Assembly (NCBI GenBank): GCA_963922205.1
Contig: CAWUHX010000007.1
Location: 2,170,001 to 2,234,000 of the forward strand
DNA length: 64,000 nt
From: Romanomermis culicivorax
Taxonomy: Eukaryota; Nematoda; Enoplea; Mermithida; Mermithidae
Reading direction: 5' to 3'
Positions 1 to 12,310 of the stretch are shown in pieces; positions within the stretch are counted from its first letter, which is position 1, and each line of letters begins with the position of its first letter. The notes beneath the pieces are model-generated. The model searched no databases and was not told the origin of the DNA. It saw nothing but the letters and a program-made list of their open reading frames with translations. Both the position numbers and the translations under genes were made by a program.

Positions 1-102
1 GAGCAATTTTTCTGCACAAACTCGTTCAAGTCGGATGCTTCTTCATTTCCTGTTCATTCAAACTTTTTTTATACGTACTTGTGAAAATTTGTCATGTTCC
101 AG
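1..102 (+). other. intron of the receptor guanylyl cyclase gene (left edge)
   Basis: AT-rich sequence ending in the acceptor at 100-102 (tgttccag), directly before the first visible coding exon. The upstream exons of the gene lie outside the window. Confidence 0.8.
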
Positions 103-3100
103 GGATCGCTGTATTCGCCATTTTTACACGACGCTGTTTATCTGTATGCGTTAGCAGTCAACAAAACTCTGGCTGAAGGCGGAAAGAAGAATGACGGGAT
201 AACTATTGTAAAAAATTCGAAAAATTTACAGTTCCAAGGTAAGGATAGTGCTGGCATACATGTAACGGAGCTCCGAGGTCTGTGGAGTTGAGGTCGATTG
301 TCCAAATCAGGAGGGAGTCATCGATTACCAAAAATCTTAGGGGGAGCTAGTGCTTCACACCGGTACACGGGTATTTCGGGTACCCGGGTCAATTTTCTGA
401 ATGAAGCCCGGGTGAGACAAATATATCTTGTTGAGACCCGGGTACCCGGGTCTCAACAAGATATTGTATAAACGGAATATTGACATACTATTACTTGTAT
501 TTACGTGCAGTTACACCGAATGAATGTATTTTCCTTTATTAATTCAATGCATTTACCCGCTCAACGTGTTGACAAGACCGCTTATGCCTCTCAAAAAGTC
601 ACTGTAGCGTATTTTTAGCAACAAAAAATCTATGTGTTTTAACAATGAAGCACGAAACGGAAATATAAAAAAGTCTTCGAGAAATTATGCCTGTTTCAAA
701 TTTTGGTACTCGATACAGTATGAGAAAACAATAAAAGTCGGACAGATGCATTATGTATAAGATTGAAGAGGCATAAAAATCGATGATGATGAGCCGGTAG
801 AGACGGTTAAACCCGGACCTAGTGGGATATGTAGTTTGGAAATGGATTCATCAAATAGTTGTGATGCGTGACCAGGTCACCATCACAACTACTTTTGTTT
901 AGTAGCACTTTGCAAGGCTCATGCCTCAAAATTTATGAGTTCTCAAAATTTTCTGAAAATTTTCATGGAGTGCGTTCTTTCACTGACTTTTTAAATACTT
1001 GCATATAGAACCCTTGTACCCGAAATACCCGGGTAACCCGGGTACCCTAAAGACCGGGTACCCGGGTCCTAGAATTTTGAAAGTGTGAAGCACTAGGGGG
1101 AGCCAGGAAAATTTTTTTTTCGTTCGAAAAGTCCGGAAAATTTTTCAGTGAATATTAATTGTTGTTTGAAAATTTTTAAACGTGTATTTACTGCGCGGAG
1201 CACGCATCGAAAAATTGGAATTTTTTATTATTTTTGTTCAAGTGACCATTTTCTACCAAAAAATGAATTTTTTTCCGCCCAAAAGAATAGAACTCTTACA
1301 GCTAGTCCTTTTAGCCATATGATTGGAAAATCTCAAAGGTCACCGTATGGCTAGCCATATGGCTGACTCCTAATGGTACTTTCCCTCCAATTACATATAT
1401 GAGTGCTGGTGTCCCTCTCTATGCTATGCCATCAAGAACAGAACATTTAGGAATAGAGAAAAAGTAATTCACTAACTATGGTAGATTCGGGCTTCATGAT
1501 ACTTTCAATATTTCAGAAAATTTCACATCGTGATCATACATGTAACAGACCCCCGGGGTCTGAGGGGTTGAGTGATTTTTTGGGGGCCAAGGGTCATAGA
1601 TTGCCCAAAATTTTAGGGGGTCCCTGAAGGGAAAAAAATTATATTTTTAACCAAAAATTCTGACAGATGGTTCAAGAAATAGTAATTTTTGTCTAAAAAC
1701 TGTAAAAAATGTACTTATGATGCGAAGCTCCAAGAAAATTGAATTTTTATTATTTTCAAATTGATTATTTTTCATTAGAAAATTGAAATTTTACATTACT
1801 TTTTCCACGAAAAGTCTGGAGGTTCCTATGGCTACCATACGACAAGCCATATGATTGGCAAATCTTCTGAAGGATTAACATATTGCTCGCCATATGACCG
1901 ATAATTTCTTGGGGGATACTATGGCACTTCCTCCCCCAATTAGATGTATGATCGTGATCAATCAGGAAAATTCTCCCTTAAAATCCTTAAAAATTTTTGA
2001 TTTCAGGCTTGAGTGTAGCCTCTAGAAAAATTGCTATCAGATATCACACACCTGGAAATATACTGTTTTATGGTTCGGTTTTTTTATTTTCTGCCTTTTC
2101 ATTTTTTCATGTCTGGAAATTTATTTCTACATCTCTATTTTATAAGTTTTTTCTTTTAGCGTTCTCCATTTCGTTAATTCTACTTCCTGTTTTGAAGCTT
2201 TTACTGATGCCAAATTAGGGATTGACATATTTTTGTTACAATTAAATCCAAATGATGTACTCGTACGTAGTCCGTAGCCTGATATCATGTGTCGTGTTTA
2301 CCTTTCAAATTTACTGTTTGTGAAATTATTTTTATTTTAGGTGCTTCCGGTTTTGTCAGTATCGATAACGACGCAGGACGAAATCCCACGTTCGTCCTGA
2401 AAGCGTTAGACAAAAATAAACGGCTAGTTCTCATGGCTGAATGCAAATTATCCAACGATGACGGTCAGGTATCATTGGAAAGACAAGTAGAAGCCAAGAT
2501 ATTTTTCTTGTTTTCCTTATGGCACGACCAAAAAACGAAATCATTTATCACAAAATTACGAGTTTTTTTTTGTTCCGATCAACCGAAAAATTTAGTTTTT
2601 GATTGAAACAAATTTTTTTCTGATTTAGACTGTATCATTATTGGTACCTAAAGAAGTAATTTGGGAGAATAGAAACGGTTTCGAGCCGACTGGTGCGCCA
2701 AAATGTGGTTGGGCAGGAGAACTATGCATCGTTAACGATTCAACGATAGGTAATTTTTATTTCCAAACCGATGACTTTAAAGTTTAGGTACTTGAAGTTA
2801 AATTGTCAAAAAGTTCACTCAACTCATATTTTATTTCTTACTCTCGAAATGTTCTAAGGATGCAAGTTTATTTGTTTATAAACGCTTGTAAATGAGTGAT
2901 TGCAAATAGAATTAGTAGAAGAAAACTTTAGTCGTCATTCAACATTCTCCATGAATACAAAAAGTCACACGTTCGTATCAAAAATTTCATTCTGAATCAA
3001 TAATATGCATTTTGTCCATAAAATTATTAAATTTTGCGTGATCGTAGCTGGTCATTTACATCGAATTGCTTGCTTGAAATGCAATGATTTGTAATTTTTT

Positions 3101-6100
3101 ACAGACACCCAAATAATCATAATCGCGGTGGCAGTGATTTTCATTCTGGTCATTTTTGTCGCCGTTATCATGACCTTTTTCGTGAAGTGAGAAACTGTTA
3201 TTTTGTCTGAAAATATTTTTTTGCTGACAAAAGTTCTCATCCCAACATTTTTTCTGTTGTAACTTTTTTTCTTCGAGTAAAGTATCAGAGTAAGAGAACA
3301 CGGTCAGCTGGATCCAAGTTTCCAACTCATATTCTTCCATACTCGCTCTTCGAGGCTTTTCTAAAATTGTAAATTTAATCTTAGTCCATACTGCTCTCAC
3401 CACATCATTATTTTCTTATTATAGGCGAAGAATACTTGTGAACGAAATGGCTCAAATGTTGTGGAAAATTCCCTACCGCGACATAGTGCAACTTTCGGAA
3501 TTGGTGACAAATTAATTATATTCACAAAAAATATTTTGTCATCCTGATGTATTTTACCTTTAGCATTCTCGTCAACATGCTTCGTTTCAGTCGGTCAGTA
3601 CAACAATGTCCGAAGACACTGCTGAGGCTATGCTAAAAGGAAATGAGTGCATTGCATACTATAAAGGCACGTTAGTTTGGCAGAGGGTTCACAATGCTAG
3701 TGTGGTGATGAGCAGCGAGAAGGATCACGTTCAAATGAAAACGGTAACATAAAGAATTATGGACATGTATATATAATGTTTGATATTCATAATCCTGCTC
3801 CGAAAATATCACTGTCGTGAGGCTTGTATTACTTTCCAAACAAGCTAGTAAGTAGTTTGTCGAAATGTGTCAACTTTTCTACCCACGTAAGCTGCAATAA
3901 TGTTGATCTGCTGGAATTTACTACATACTCTTATAATTTAATGACCATCAAAATCTGATTAAATTGCAGCACACCGCATCGGATACACTTATTTCAGTGT
4001 GTCTGAAAAAACGGCTGAAAGAAAGGAAAAGAAAAAGATTGAAAAAAGGAAAAAATTGGAACGATTTAGAGTGTGAACATTTACAGTATTAAGTTTTTGA
4101 TTAATTTCGATTTCTAGTATTTTTAAAATCCAATAAATATTTAAAGATTGTTTGAAATTCTTGGCAACATTGAATAGAATATCAAATTGTCGGTATTGAA
4201 CATTCGTTATTTCGCCATTTTGTTGATTTATGTGTCGAAAACTAATTAGAATTAACGGTTCATTTCTTTGCATGCTTGTCTTTAAGTCTTCGTTAAAAAC
4301 CATAAGATCCGACGATTTGAAGTATAGATCCACAAATGTCGTCATTTTAATTCATTTAAGCACCACTATTATTGCGGTGCATATTTCATTTTCAGCAACG
4401 TGATTTGTCCCACGAAAATTTGAACATATTCGTCGGCCTATGTTTGGATAGCGCCAAACCAATTTCTCTGTGGTCGTATTGCTCCAGGGGCAGCTTGGAA
4501 GATGTGTTACAAAATCCGTCCCATAAATTAGATTGGTTTTTCAAATATTCATTCATTAAAGACCTCGTCTCTGTAAGTTTTTTGCTATGAATTGTTCAGG
4601 TTTTTTGCCTAAATTTTCATAATTTCATGTTTCAGGGCTTGGAGAAACTAATCGACAGCGGGATCCAGTGTCACGGCCACTTGAAATCCAGTAATTGTTT
4701 GTTGGATAGTCGTTGGAGTCTAAAAGTCACCGACTATGGATTGCATTGCCTTAGAGAAAATGTGGAATATAAACCAAAGGGTACTGTAGTACGTAGTAAT
4801 ACTTATATGCGAAAATGTAATATTTTCTGAAAATCTTTACAGATAAGCTTTGGATGGCGCCGGAACTGCTTCGAATCGGACGAATCCCAAGTATAGTTGC
4901 CCCTTCAGCCGATATTTACAGTCTCGGTATTATAGTCTCCGAGGTTCTAAGTCGAGAACGGCCTTACGCCGCCTACGAAGATATGACTTCGGAAGGTTAA
5001 CCGGATTTTTTTGTATTTCCGAGAAAAACATTAAATCCTAATTGAACAGTGCAGTCCTAATAGTTAAGCCTTAAAGTATTCTGTCGGTTAGGAGTTTGTT
5101 CAAAAAACTGTTATATTTGGGTATATATATGCTAGTTTTCCGGAAAAGACTCATAACATCACAGACATTTATCGTACCGCAGTTACTTATTTCGAAAAGG
5201 AATGGTTTCTACGCAAATTTATTTTTTTATCAGGTCTTCCAGGATCTCTTTTTCTGAAACAATAGATTTCAAATTATTGTGATTAGTGTTATTTAGGCAG
5301 TCAGCATTTTACGTATCCCCATTGTAATTTACTAAGTCGGTTTCCATACCGTTTTTGAAATATAGAAAAATATTCCTCAATCCAGAAATAATCGGCAAAG
5401 TTAGGAAAGGTGAACAGCCATTGTTCCGGCCGATGTTGAAGAATGAACGAGACGCTGACGTAGACGCAAATATGGTTCAACTGATGAAAGATTGCTGGAT
5501 TGAAGAACCGGATCGTCGCCCGGAAATTAGAGAAATTCGTGTAGCGGTCAAACAAATGGGAAAAGGAAAGTAAATAAATTAGATTTCGAATAGTCAATAT
5601 CCAAATGCCAATAAGAAAAATTTACTTGGAAATTTAATTTCTCAAACTAGTGTCGTTATACTATTATTTAAATTTATCATGCATTATTCAAATTTTTCTT
5701 AATACCATAAAATTTCAACATAGGCAAACAAACTTAATGGATCACGTGTTAAAGACCATGGAAGCACATTCCAAATTTTTGGAAACTCAGGTCAACGATC
5801 GTACGAAATTGTTAGCCGACGAAATGAAAAAATCCGAAGAACTTTTGTACAGAATGCTGCCCAAGTAAGGCGCATGACCGCGAGTATTCGCGCCAATAAA
5901 TTTGGACGCGTGTGTATTTTTTAAGAGTTGTAATCGACAAGATGAGGCGAGGTCAAGCAATCGAACCGGAAACTTTTGATGGCGTTACGATTATGTTCTC
6001 CGACGTTCCTTCGTTCAACACGGTGACCATGAGATCATCACCGATACAAATTGTTCAGCTTTTGAATGACCTATACTTTCTCTTGGACAATATTGTTGAG

Positions 6101-7935
6101 CAGTACGATGTTTACAAAGTACGTTTTGTTGTTCAATAGTAACAATCAATAGTCCAACATCTTTTCTTCCTGTTTTATCGCTTTCCTTTTTACCTTTTCG
6201 AGACCTTCGACTTATCTCCGATTCCGTGGTGCATAATTTTCCTAAATTTTTAAAATTTGTAGATTTTTGCGCTGATTTTTAGTTCGCTGCTATTTGTTTT
6301 TTTTCTAAGGACTTGGCTTGCCATTATTTATTTGGTATTTTCTGCCTTTTAGTTCACTTTTGAGTTGTAATGCATGTGTTTTGACGGATTCTTCCAATTT
6401 CCGTTTCATTACGAGTACATCATCGATCCTCCAATATTTCATTTTCAAAATTTTCAAAATATTCACGCCAATACAATTTTGATAAGTCAGCTTCACTAAA
6501 TCCTTTTTGGTGCCCTATTTCTCGGCTATTTCGTCATTTTTCCCAATCTCAATTTCGATCATTGGCGTCTCACCAGGTTGAAACGATTAACGATCAATAC
6601 CTGATCGTCAGCGGTCTACCGCATCGTAACGGCGACAAACACGCCAGCGAGGTGGCCAATTTGGCGTTACATTTCCAATTATCGATCGGAAATTTTTATT
6701 CATCGGCCATGCCGCGAGAAAAATTCGAATTACGTGTCGGGATAAATACTGGTAAAATTAGTTCATTTTGTGTGAAAATCCACGTGAATGGAGAACTTTG
6801 GAAACTTCCAGGTAGAAGACGTTCTAATTTCTTTAGGCCCAGTCGTTGCGGGCGTCGTCGGCAACGCTATGCCTCGTTATTGTTTGTTCGGTGACGCGGT
6901 TAATACGGCGAGTAGAATTGAAACCAATGGAAAACGTGAGTAAAAAGAAATTTCGTGCTTAATATTCAAAGAAAAGCGGAGGCTGAATATAACCTTCACA
7001 TATATTTATAAATGCAATTAGAATATTAAAATCTGTTACTCGCCCAGCCCAAGTTTGTACCCAAATTCTTTTCCAAAGGTCTTTCCGAGTAAAATGTTCG
7101 AGAATATTCATTCTTTTGTTAGCAAAATTCAATTTCCTCTTTTTTAATATTACAGTGATATTTAGTGATTTGAAAAGTCAAGAAATTCTGCAGCAATTGA
7201 TTTCGACCTTACTTTTTTCTTTTTCTTGCGATCATTCTCAGTTGAGTTTTCTCTGCGGAACATCGGAAATGAAATTCGTCGGTATGTGCGTAGTTTCACA
7301 TAAATCGAAGAAACGCTTTCATCCGTTGTATAGAAATCTCAGTGGTTAAAACAAATATTAAAAAAACTAATACTATTTCCCTTTGCACGTCAGTGATTCT
7401 TTTGTATTTATTTCTTTCAGCTTCGTGCATTCACATAAGTGACGAAACGAACCGTTATTTGACTCAAGTGATCGGTGGTTTTCTAACCAAAGCTCGCGGC
7501 GAAATCATCGTCAAGGTAAGCACTTTCAATTCAAGTATCACAGCTCCTAGAGAAGTTGAATTTCGTCATTTTTTAAAGAAAATAGAGCCACTCGAATTTT
7601 CAGAATTTTCTATAATTTTGCGGAAAATTCTAGTTCAGGAAATTTTAAATATTATCAGTTATTCTGGCTGGTATCTAGTTCGAAATTCATCTAAATTTTT
7701 CCGGAGACTGTGTCGGCAGTCTTGAAACCTTCGTGATCTTCAGAAGTGTGTCAATTAATTTGCTTTACTGAGTAGGCCAGTACTGAACTATATTATCAAA
7801 TTCTATTTTTAGGGAAAAGGCGTAATGTTCACTCATTGGTTGCTTGGCAAGAAAGTTAAAAGCATTCAAGACCGTACCGAAGATAGTAAACATAATAGTA
7901 CTGAAGTAGAAGAGCCAACTGGAGGACATCTGTAA
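103..7935 (+). CDS. receptor-type guanylyl cyclase, 3' 16 exons (5' end outside window)
   Basis: Membrane receptor making cGMP from GTP. Sixteen exons join in phase: 103-238, 2341-2468, 2629-2749, 3105-3186, 3425-3503, 3591-3743, 4396-4572, 4636-4780, 4843-4995, 5386-5569, 5724-5864, 5926-6118, 6577-6751, 6837-6935, 7421-7515, 7813-7935, giving about 727 residues to a TAA stop. Order in the visible part: end of the ANF-receptor ligand-binding domain ([17 protein letters not shown]) with the juxtamembrane [10 protein letters not shown]; one membrane helix (about 131-155); kinase-homology domain (about 200-450) with HGHLKSSN in place of the catalytic HRD loop, DYG for DFG, WMAPELL, and Arg at the usual VAIK lysine, so probably catalytically dead; a coiled-coil linker ending YRMLPK; cyclase domain (about 515-690). 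Both metal aspartates (FSD, IND), the guanine-binding Glu (VETI) and Cys (YCLFGD) and NTASR are kept, so activity is expected. Odd: the usual FSDIVGFT reads FSDVPSFN. The end, [12 protein letters not shown] plus a short acidic tail, is family-typical. No AATAAA lies close after the stop. Confidence 0.94.
348..1095. mobile_element. hAT-like non-autonomous element nested in the copy 1 element
   Basis: Perfect 13-bp inverted ends TAGTGCTTCACAC, flanked by the 8-bp duplication GGGGGAGC (340-347 and 1096-1103). The TAGTG start and 8-bp duplication both fit hAT. The subterminal regions carry GGGTATTTCGGGTACCCGGG-type inverted repeats (about 368-390 and 1017-1045). No transposase frame is present. 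It interrupts a conserved part of the 255-1401 element, so it is the younger insertion. Confidence 0.88.
423..464. repeat. 42-bp perfect palindrome
   Basis: A perfect inverted repeat with no spacer, centred on GGGTACCC (between 443 and 444), with 21-bp arms. It lies inside the 348-1095 element and could extrude as a hairpin. Confidence 0.9.
1535..1950. mobile_element. CATACATGTAA-family DNA transposon, copy 2
   Basis: 416 bp, opening CATACATGTAACAGACCC and ending CCCCCAATTAGATGTATG, with the perfect 8-bp duplication ATCGTGAT (1527-1534 and 1951-1958). The interior repeats the block containing ggtcat...cccaaaattttaggggg seen in the other copies. It lies in the same cyclase intron as copy 1. 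Confidence 0.9.
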
Positions 7936-8611
7936 GAATTCGATTTACTGGATTCTGGGCTTCAAATTCGGTTCTTTCTAGGTCGGAGTAAAAAAGTATA
8001 GCCAAAAATTTAACGCTACTGCTGTGATACCCCATCTCATTCGTTTTCTCTTACTTGCTCACACATGTTTGTTATTTTTGTATTGTGCGTTTTGTAAATA
8101 ATTTAATATAATATTTGACTCTGCTGAAGAGGTTCCATGATTAAATTCCTCTAAAGTCGTTCCTTTTCCGCAGTCGAAAGTTTTGCGACTGGACGTTTTT
8201 GCTGTAATTTTGTCTTTCATTTCCGGGTTGTGTCATGACTTTATAATTTGCAATGGTAATGTTTAAAAAATTTGAATATGCAAAGTAGGAGAAAACACGA
8301 TCTCCGGATCTGGCATTGGGGTATATGCCATAAGATGAGTTTATGTGAAAGAATGATGTGGCGATACAATTGGCTACAATGTCCAGAAATGTATTGGGAC
8401 ACTCTATTTGAAGTCTCAATTTTGTGAGAATATACAAAAGGCCGAAAATTGTTTAGGAATTTGACTTAAATAATTTGCTGCAGCTACTGAAAATTTTAGA
8501 CCCCAAGTGCTACTAGCAGCTTCAAAAACATGAGTAGTTGAAAATTTTTCGAGCGCACGTCTGATGGGTTGAGAATCATGTTTTTATGCAGGAATAGTCG
8601 AGATAAGAAAG
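7936..8611. other. 3' flank of the cyclase gene, no gene seen
   Basis: AT-rich non-coding sequence. It presumably holds the 3' UTR. No canonical AATAAA lies within it; aataatttaatataatattt near 8096 is the nearest variant. Confidence 0.5.
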
Positions 8612-9257
8612 GCGGCGTGTGCCCAATTCACCGAAACGCACGACAGGGAAACTCAAAATAGCGAGACTCAAAACAGTGATTCTCATTATAGCGAAGTCTC
8701 TCAATACAGCGATCCTCAAAACAGTGAATCTCAATAAAGCCAAAAGTAAAAAGTTCTATGCATTATGCACACATCTTTTTTATAATAAAGATGCGAATTA
8801 CGTATCTTGAAATGGTTTTTGCTAGTTTTTTATTTTTAGTTGCATTTAGCCATTTAAGTTTCACATGCTTTTGTGCTGCAGTTGCGGTAGGTATGCACGA
8901 ATTCCAAAATCAAAAAAACATCTGTCAGCTTGAGCTTAGACTTAGACTTAAGCTTACGCTCAGGCTTAGGCTTAGCCTTGAGCAAAGGCTTAGCCTCAGG
9001 CTAAACCTTGGGCCTAGACTTAGGCTTAGGTTTAGAGTTAGGCCTAGGGCGCAAGCATGAATAAAAGGCTCCATTTTTTTCCTAAAGATAACTTTTGTGA
9101 AAATGTGCTATTTTAAGAATCTGTTCAGATACCTCGCTGTATTGAGACTTCGCTGTATTGAGAATCACTGTTTTGAAAATCGCTGTATTGAGTCTCGCTA
9201 TTTTGAGCTTCGCTGTTGTGTATTTCGCTGAATAGGGGTAGACACAAAGGCCGCCCC
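8612..9257. mobile_element. foldback element with inverted arrays of a 15-bp repeat
   Basis: About 645 bp. The left arm (about 8625-8738) is a tandem array of 15-bp units such as GCGAGACTCAAAACA. The right arm (about 9130-9240) is the same array inverted (CGCTGTATTGAGACT and variants, about seven units). The outer ends AAGGCGGCGTGTG and CACAAAGGCCGCC are imperfectly inverted. The middle holds an AT-rich stretch and a TTAGGC-like array. Inverted ends made of short tandem units are the mark of foldback transposons. No coding frame was recognised. Confidence 0.72.
8930..9055 (+). repeat. degenerate TTAGGC-type telomere-like array
   Basis: About 125 bp of hexamer-phased GCTTAG/CTTAGA/CTTAGG units, including exact TTAGGC copies in CAGGCTTAGGCTTAGCC and ACTTAGGCTTAGG. 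TTAGGC is the telomere repeat of many nematodes. The array is diverged and lies inside the 8612-9257 element, so it is an interstitial relic or a chance simple repeat rather than a telomere. Confidence 0.6.
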
Positions 9258-9339
9258 GTAACTGACAATATTTGATTCAGTTTTAACTTATCTACGATAA
9301 GTTAAAAATTAATAATACCTGAAAATCAGGTGTATTGTT

Positions 9340-11760
9340 AAGTTCTACGTGCTGTTCCATAATTTATTTACAGAGAAGTCCAAATTCGCGTAGTTACAGT
9401 ATCATCCCAAACTTTAGAATTTTTCAAATTTCAAGTATTTTATGTTGTGTACACTCGATTCAAAAATATCAAAGTGTAGAAAACACATAACCCTATAGTG
9501 AAAGTATTAGTTTGTGGATGATATGATTCTCTAAAATTTAGTATGGAACAATTTTTCTAATCTCGTACTTTACACTTTTTGCGCTGTTTTAAAGTGTCAG
9601 AAAAGAGTTGGAAAGAAACCGAAAAAGTCATGCCTTTCCAACACCTTCTCACTGGTTGCCACAATTTTTTTAAGGCACTATATGTCCAACGTATCGTGTT
9701 AGAATCTCAATTCGATTTGGTACCCTTTTGGTAGCTGTAAAACATCACTTTGTCATTCAAACTTTCTTTGAGTCCGAATAAATCAGCAATCAATAAAGTT
9801 CTGAGAGTACAGGATTCGACTTTACCGGACACTCTGAAGCAAAAAGTGTGGCACGAGATAGATTTTCATTGATTTAGCTTTGATGGTTGCTGACGATATG
9901 CTTCAATGTGAGGTAAAAATTTTGAAAATTTTGAAAATTTTTATTAAATTTCGGAAATCGTGATTGTTCAAGACACAATTTCTGAGAGATTCGACCTTCT
10001 GTTCCATTGACCTATGACAAGTTGAAAATTGATAATATCAAACAACGAGATATTTTTTTGGATTTTGACATAAAAGTCAAAATTTGTATAGCTACAGTAC
10101 TCCATAGTTTCGAATTTTTACATTTTTTGACATCTTTCAGTCTGTATATATGTTTCGAAATATCGCAGCTCAGAAAAAGCGTCATTCTTCAGCCAAATAT
10201 GCATTATGCAGAAGATTCAGATATGAAAAAGAATTTTCAATTCCCCGTTTTACACTTTTTATGCTGTTTTAAAGTGTCAAAAAGTAAGCTGAAATGAAAC
10301 TAAAAAAGTCATCTAGAGCCTTACTTAGGCACCTTCCCATGGGATGCCGTAGAATTTTTTTCTTCATTTCTGTAGCCACTAATGTCCAACACATTGTGCT
10401 GAAATTTCAATCAGATCAATGTACCGTTTTTTTAGGAGCTGTAGGAGTCTCCAAATTTTGAAGGTTGGTACAAAGTTGCTGATTGATTCCACTAAACACA
10501 CCATCAACGAGATGCAGAAAAAATTGAAAGCGTCGGATTAGACGAATACAAAGAGAACATGTGAGTCGATCTGTTTACAATGGTTGTGCAACAGGATGCC
10601 TCAGGAAAGATGCAACGAAAATTCCACTCTCCAGAATTTGATTGAAAAAAAACGAAGCTGTCTGTTTAAAATGTCGGCTGTCTGACTATGGCGTATGTTA
10701 TAGGCCGTGAGAAAGTGCGCTATAGCTGGAGGCATTCTGTTTCACACCACGTGGAGTCAGCCAAACAAAAATGGACCACATGATAGTTGATTGCAGTGCC
10801 TTTCCAATGCAGCAAAGGACATCTGAATAACTACTGTCCTTTTCCTGTTAATGAACTTTAAATACCCACTCGATTTCTGCAATTTGTTGAAAATTTTCGA
10901 TTCTTCATTAGGGGCACTTCGTTCAGCAGCCATCAAATCAAGGAAAATTTATCAGGATTTCGAGCCACATTTTTTACTATGTATTAGGCAAAGAAGCATC
11001 CAGTATTCCCAAAACTTACTCGGTTGGGCATTTATCCAGGTTCAAAAAATATTTGAATGACAGTTGGGTGTGTGAAAATCTCTACGGCTCCCACAACGGT
11101 GCGCGATAAGGACGATATTGCATTCACAGCTACTGTAGAAATGAAGTATAAAAATGCAAAGTTCCGCGGCATGATTAGTGAAGGTGCTCGGGAATTTCCC
11201 TAAACAGGAGTTTTTCATTTTATCATTTTCGATAATTCAAACTTTCTCGCATAGTGTAAAATGTTCAATCGTGAAACAATTATTACATCAAAATATAGTC
11301 TGTTAGTATTCGATGATTCTATAGTGCAGATAATAAATGTATCACAATGGGAAACAAGGGCCACCTCGAAAATGGAAGGACAGTTCCTAAAACGGTACAA
11401 AAATTTTGATGAAATTTTAACCAATTCACTAAAAATCCATGGGCTATAAAATATGAAAATAAAATTCTGCAGCATTCTATGGGAAAGTGCCCGTAAAAGT
11501 TCTAAACGACTTTTCTATTTATTTCGGCTCTCTTTTTGAGACTTTAAAATAGCATTAGCGTAAAGTAAGGAATAGAAAAAACTTTTCATACCTGCATAGA
11601 GAGTATGGTCCTCTGCGTGTAATGAACATTAGGCTGAAGAGTTACTTCTTTTTTGAGCTGTAATATTTCGAAACACGTATACAGACGGAAAAAGATGAAA
11701 AAATGTAAAAATTCCATACATTGAGATATTGCAGCTATGCGAATTTGGGCGTTTATGCGG
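9340..11760. repeat. dispersed foldback family, three diverged segments
   Basis: The same segment (CGCATAGCTACAGTA-like start, then a TTTTTACATTTTTTGACAT stretch) occurs at about 9380-9640 and 10075-10310 in direct orientation and at about 11640-11755 inverted. A related tail (TTTACACTTTTT.TGCTGTTTTAAAGTGTC) ends the first two. The family is the one forming the large inverted repeat at 39310-42040. Between the arms are broken coding-like fragments but no intact gene. Confidence 0.65.
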
Positions 11761-12049
11761 AATGAATGCTGTCACGATACTCGGCGAGTAGAACATATCA
11801 AAATATGTCGTTTTCCGATATTCAAGGTATCATAGATCAATGGATAAGAAGGCCAGATCTCTCATAAATCGTGTCTTAAGACTGAATATTGTGACGCTGT
11901 TCGATAATGTTCTAGTCTTTCTTTAGTAGGTAACATGGAAACTTGATGCAAAATAGTCAGGTTTTTCTGCCCCGGAAATCTCACTCAACGATCAAAAAAT
12001 TTCACTGTGATGACTTCATGAAACACTACTTAATGCTACTCACGGCAAA

Positions 12050-12310
12050 TGTTAGGCTACTGTGGGGTCAATACGATGCAACAGTTCTGACCACAGGCTA
12101 ACAACAACAACAAACTAAAAACTCTCCCAGACGTTTCACCAGATACTCGCCAGAACTTTCACCAAACCTCAGGCAGAACACCTTGGAACATACCTCAGGA
12201 GATCCTACCCAAGTCTCCAATTCCTACTCTTATAAACTCCTTCCACTATGCTCACAAAACAATACACTTACAGGTCCAAAGTGTATTGGGTGACGATGGG
12301 TGAGGCCAAA
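12050..12310 (+). repeat. unclassified CA-rich block ending in AATAA runs
   Basis: A CAACAACAACAA-rich segment with an open frame from about 12097 to a TGA near 12301, followed at once by AAATAAATAATAATAAAC. The simple A-rich end resembles the tail of a non-LTR retrotransposon, but no domain is recognisable. It may be unrelated simple sequence. Confidence 0.25.

Larger units (their letters stand above)
255..1401. mobile_element. CATACATGTAA-family DNA transposon, copy 1 (carries a nested insertion)
   Basis: The element opens CATACATGTAACGGAG and closes CCAATTACATATATG. It is flanked by the perfect 8-bp duplication AGTGCTGG (247-254 and 1402-1409). It sits in the cyclase intron just downstream of the donor at 239. 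Without the nested 348-1095 element it would be about 400 bp. No coding capacity is seen. An 8-bp duplication fits hAT or Merlin-like elements; the superfamily is not established. Confidence 0.85.
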
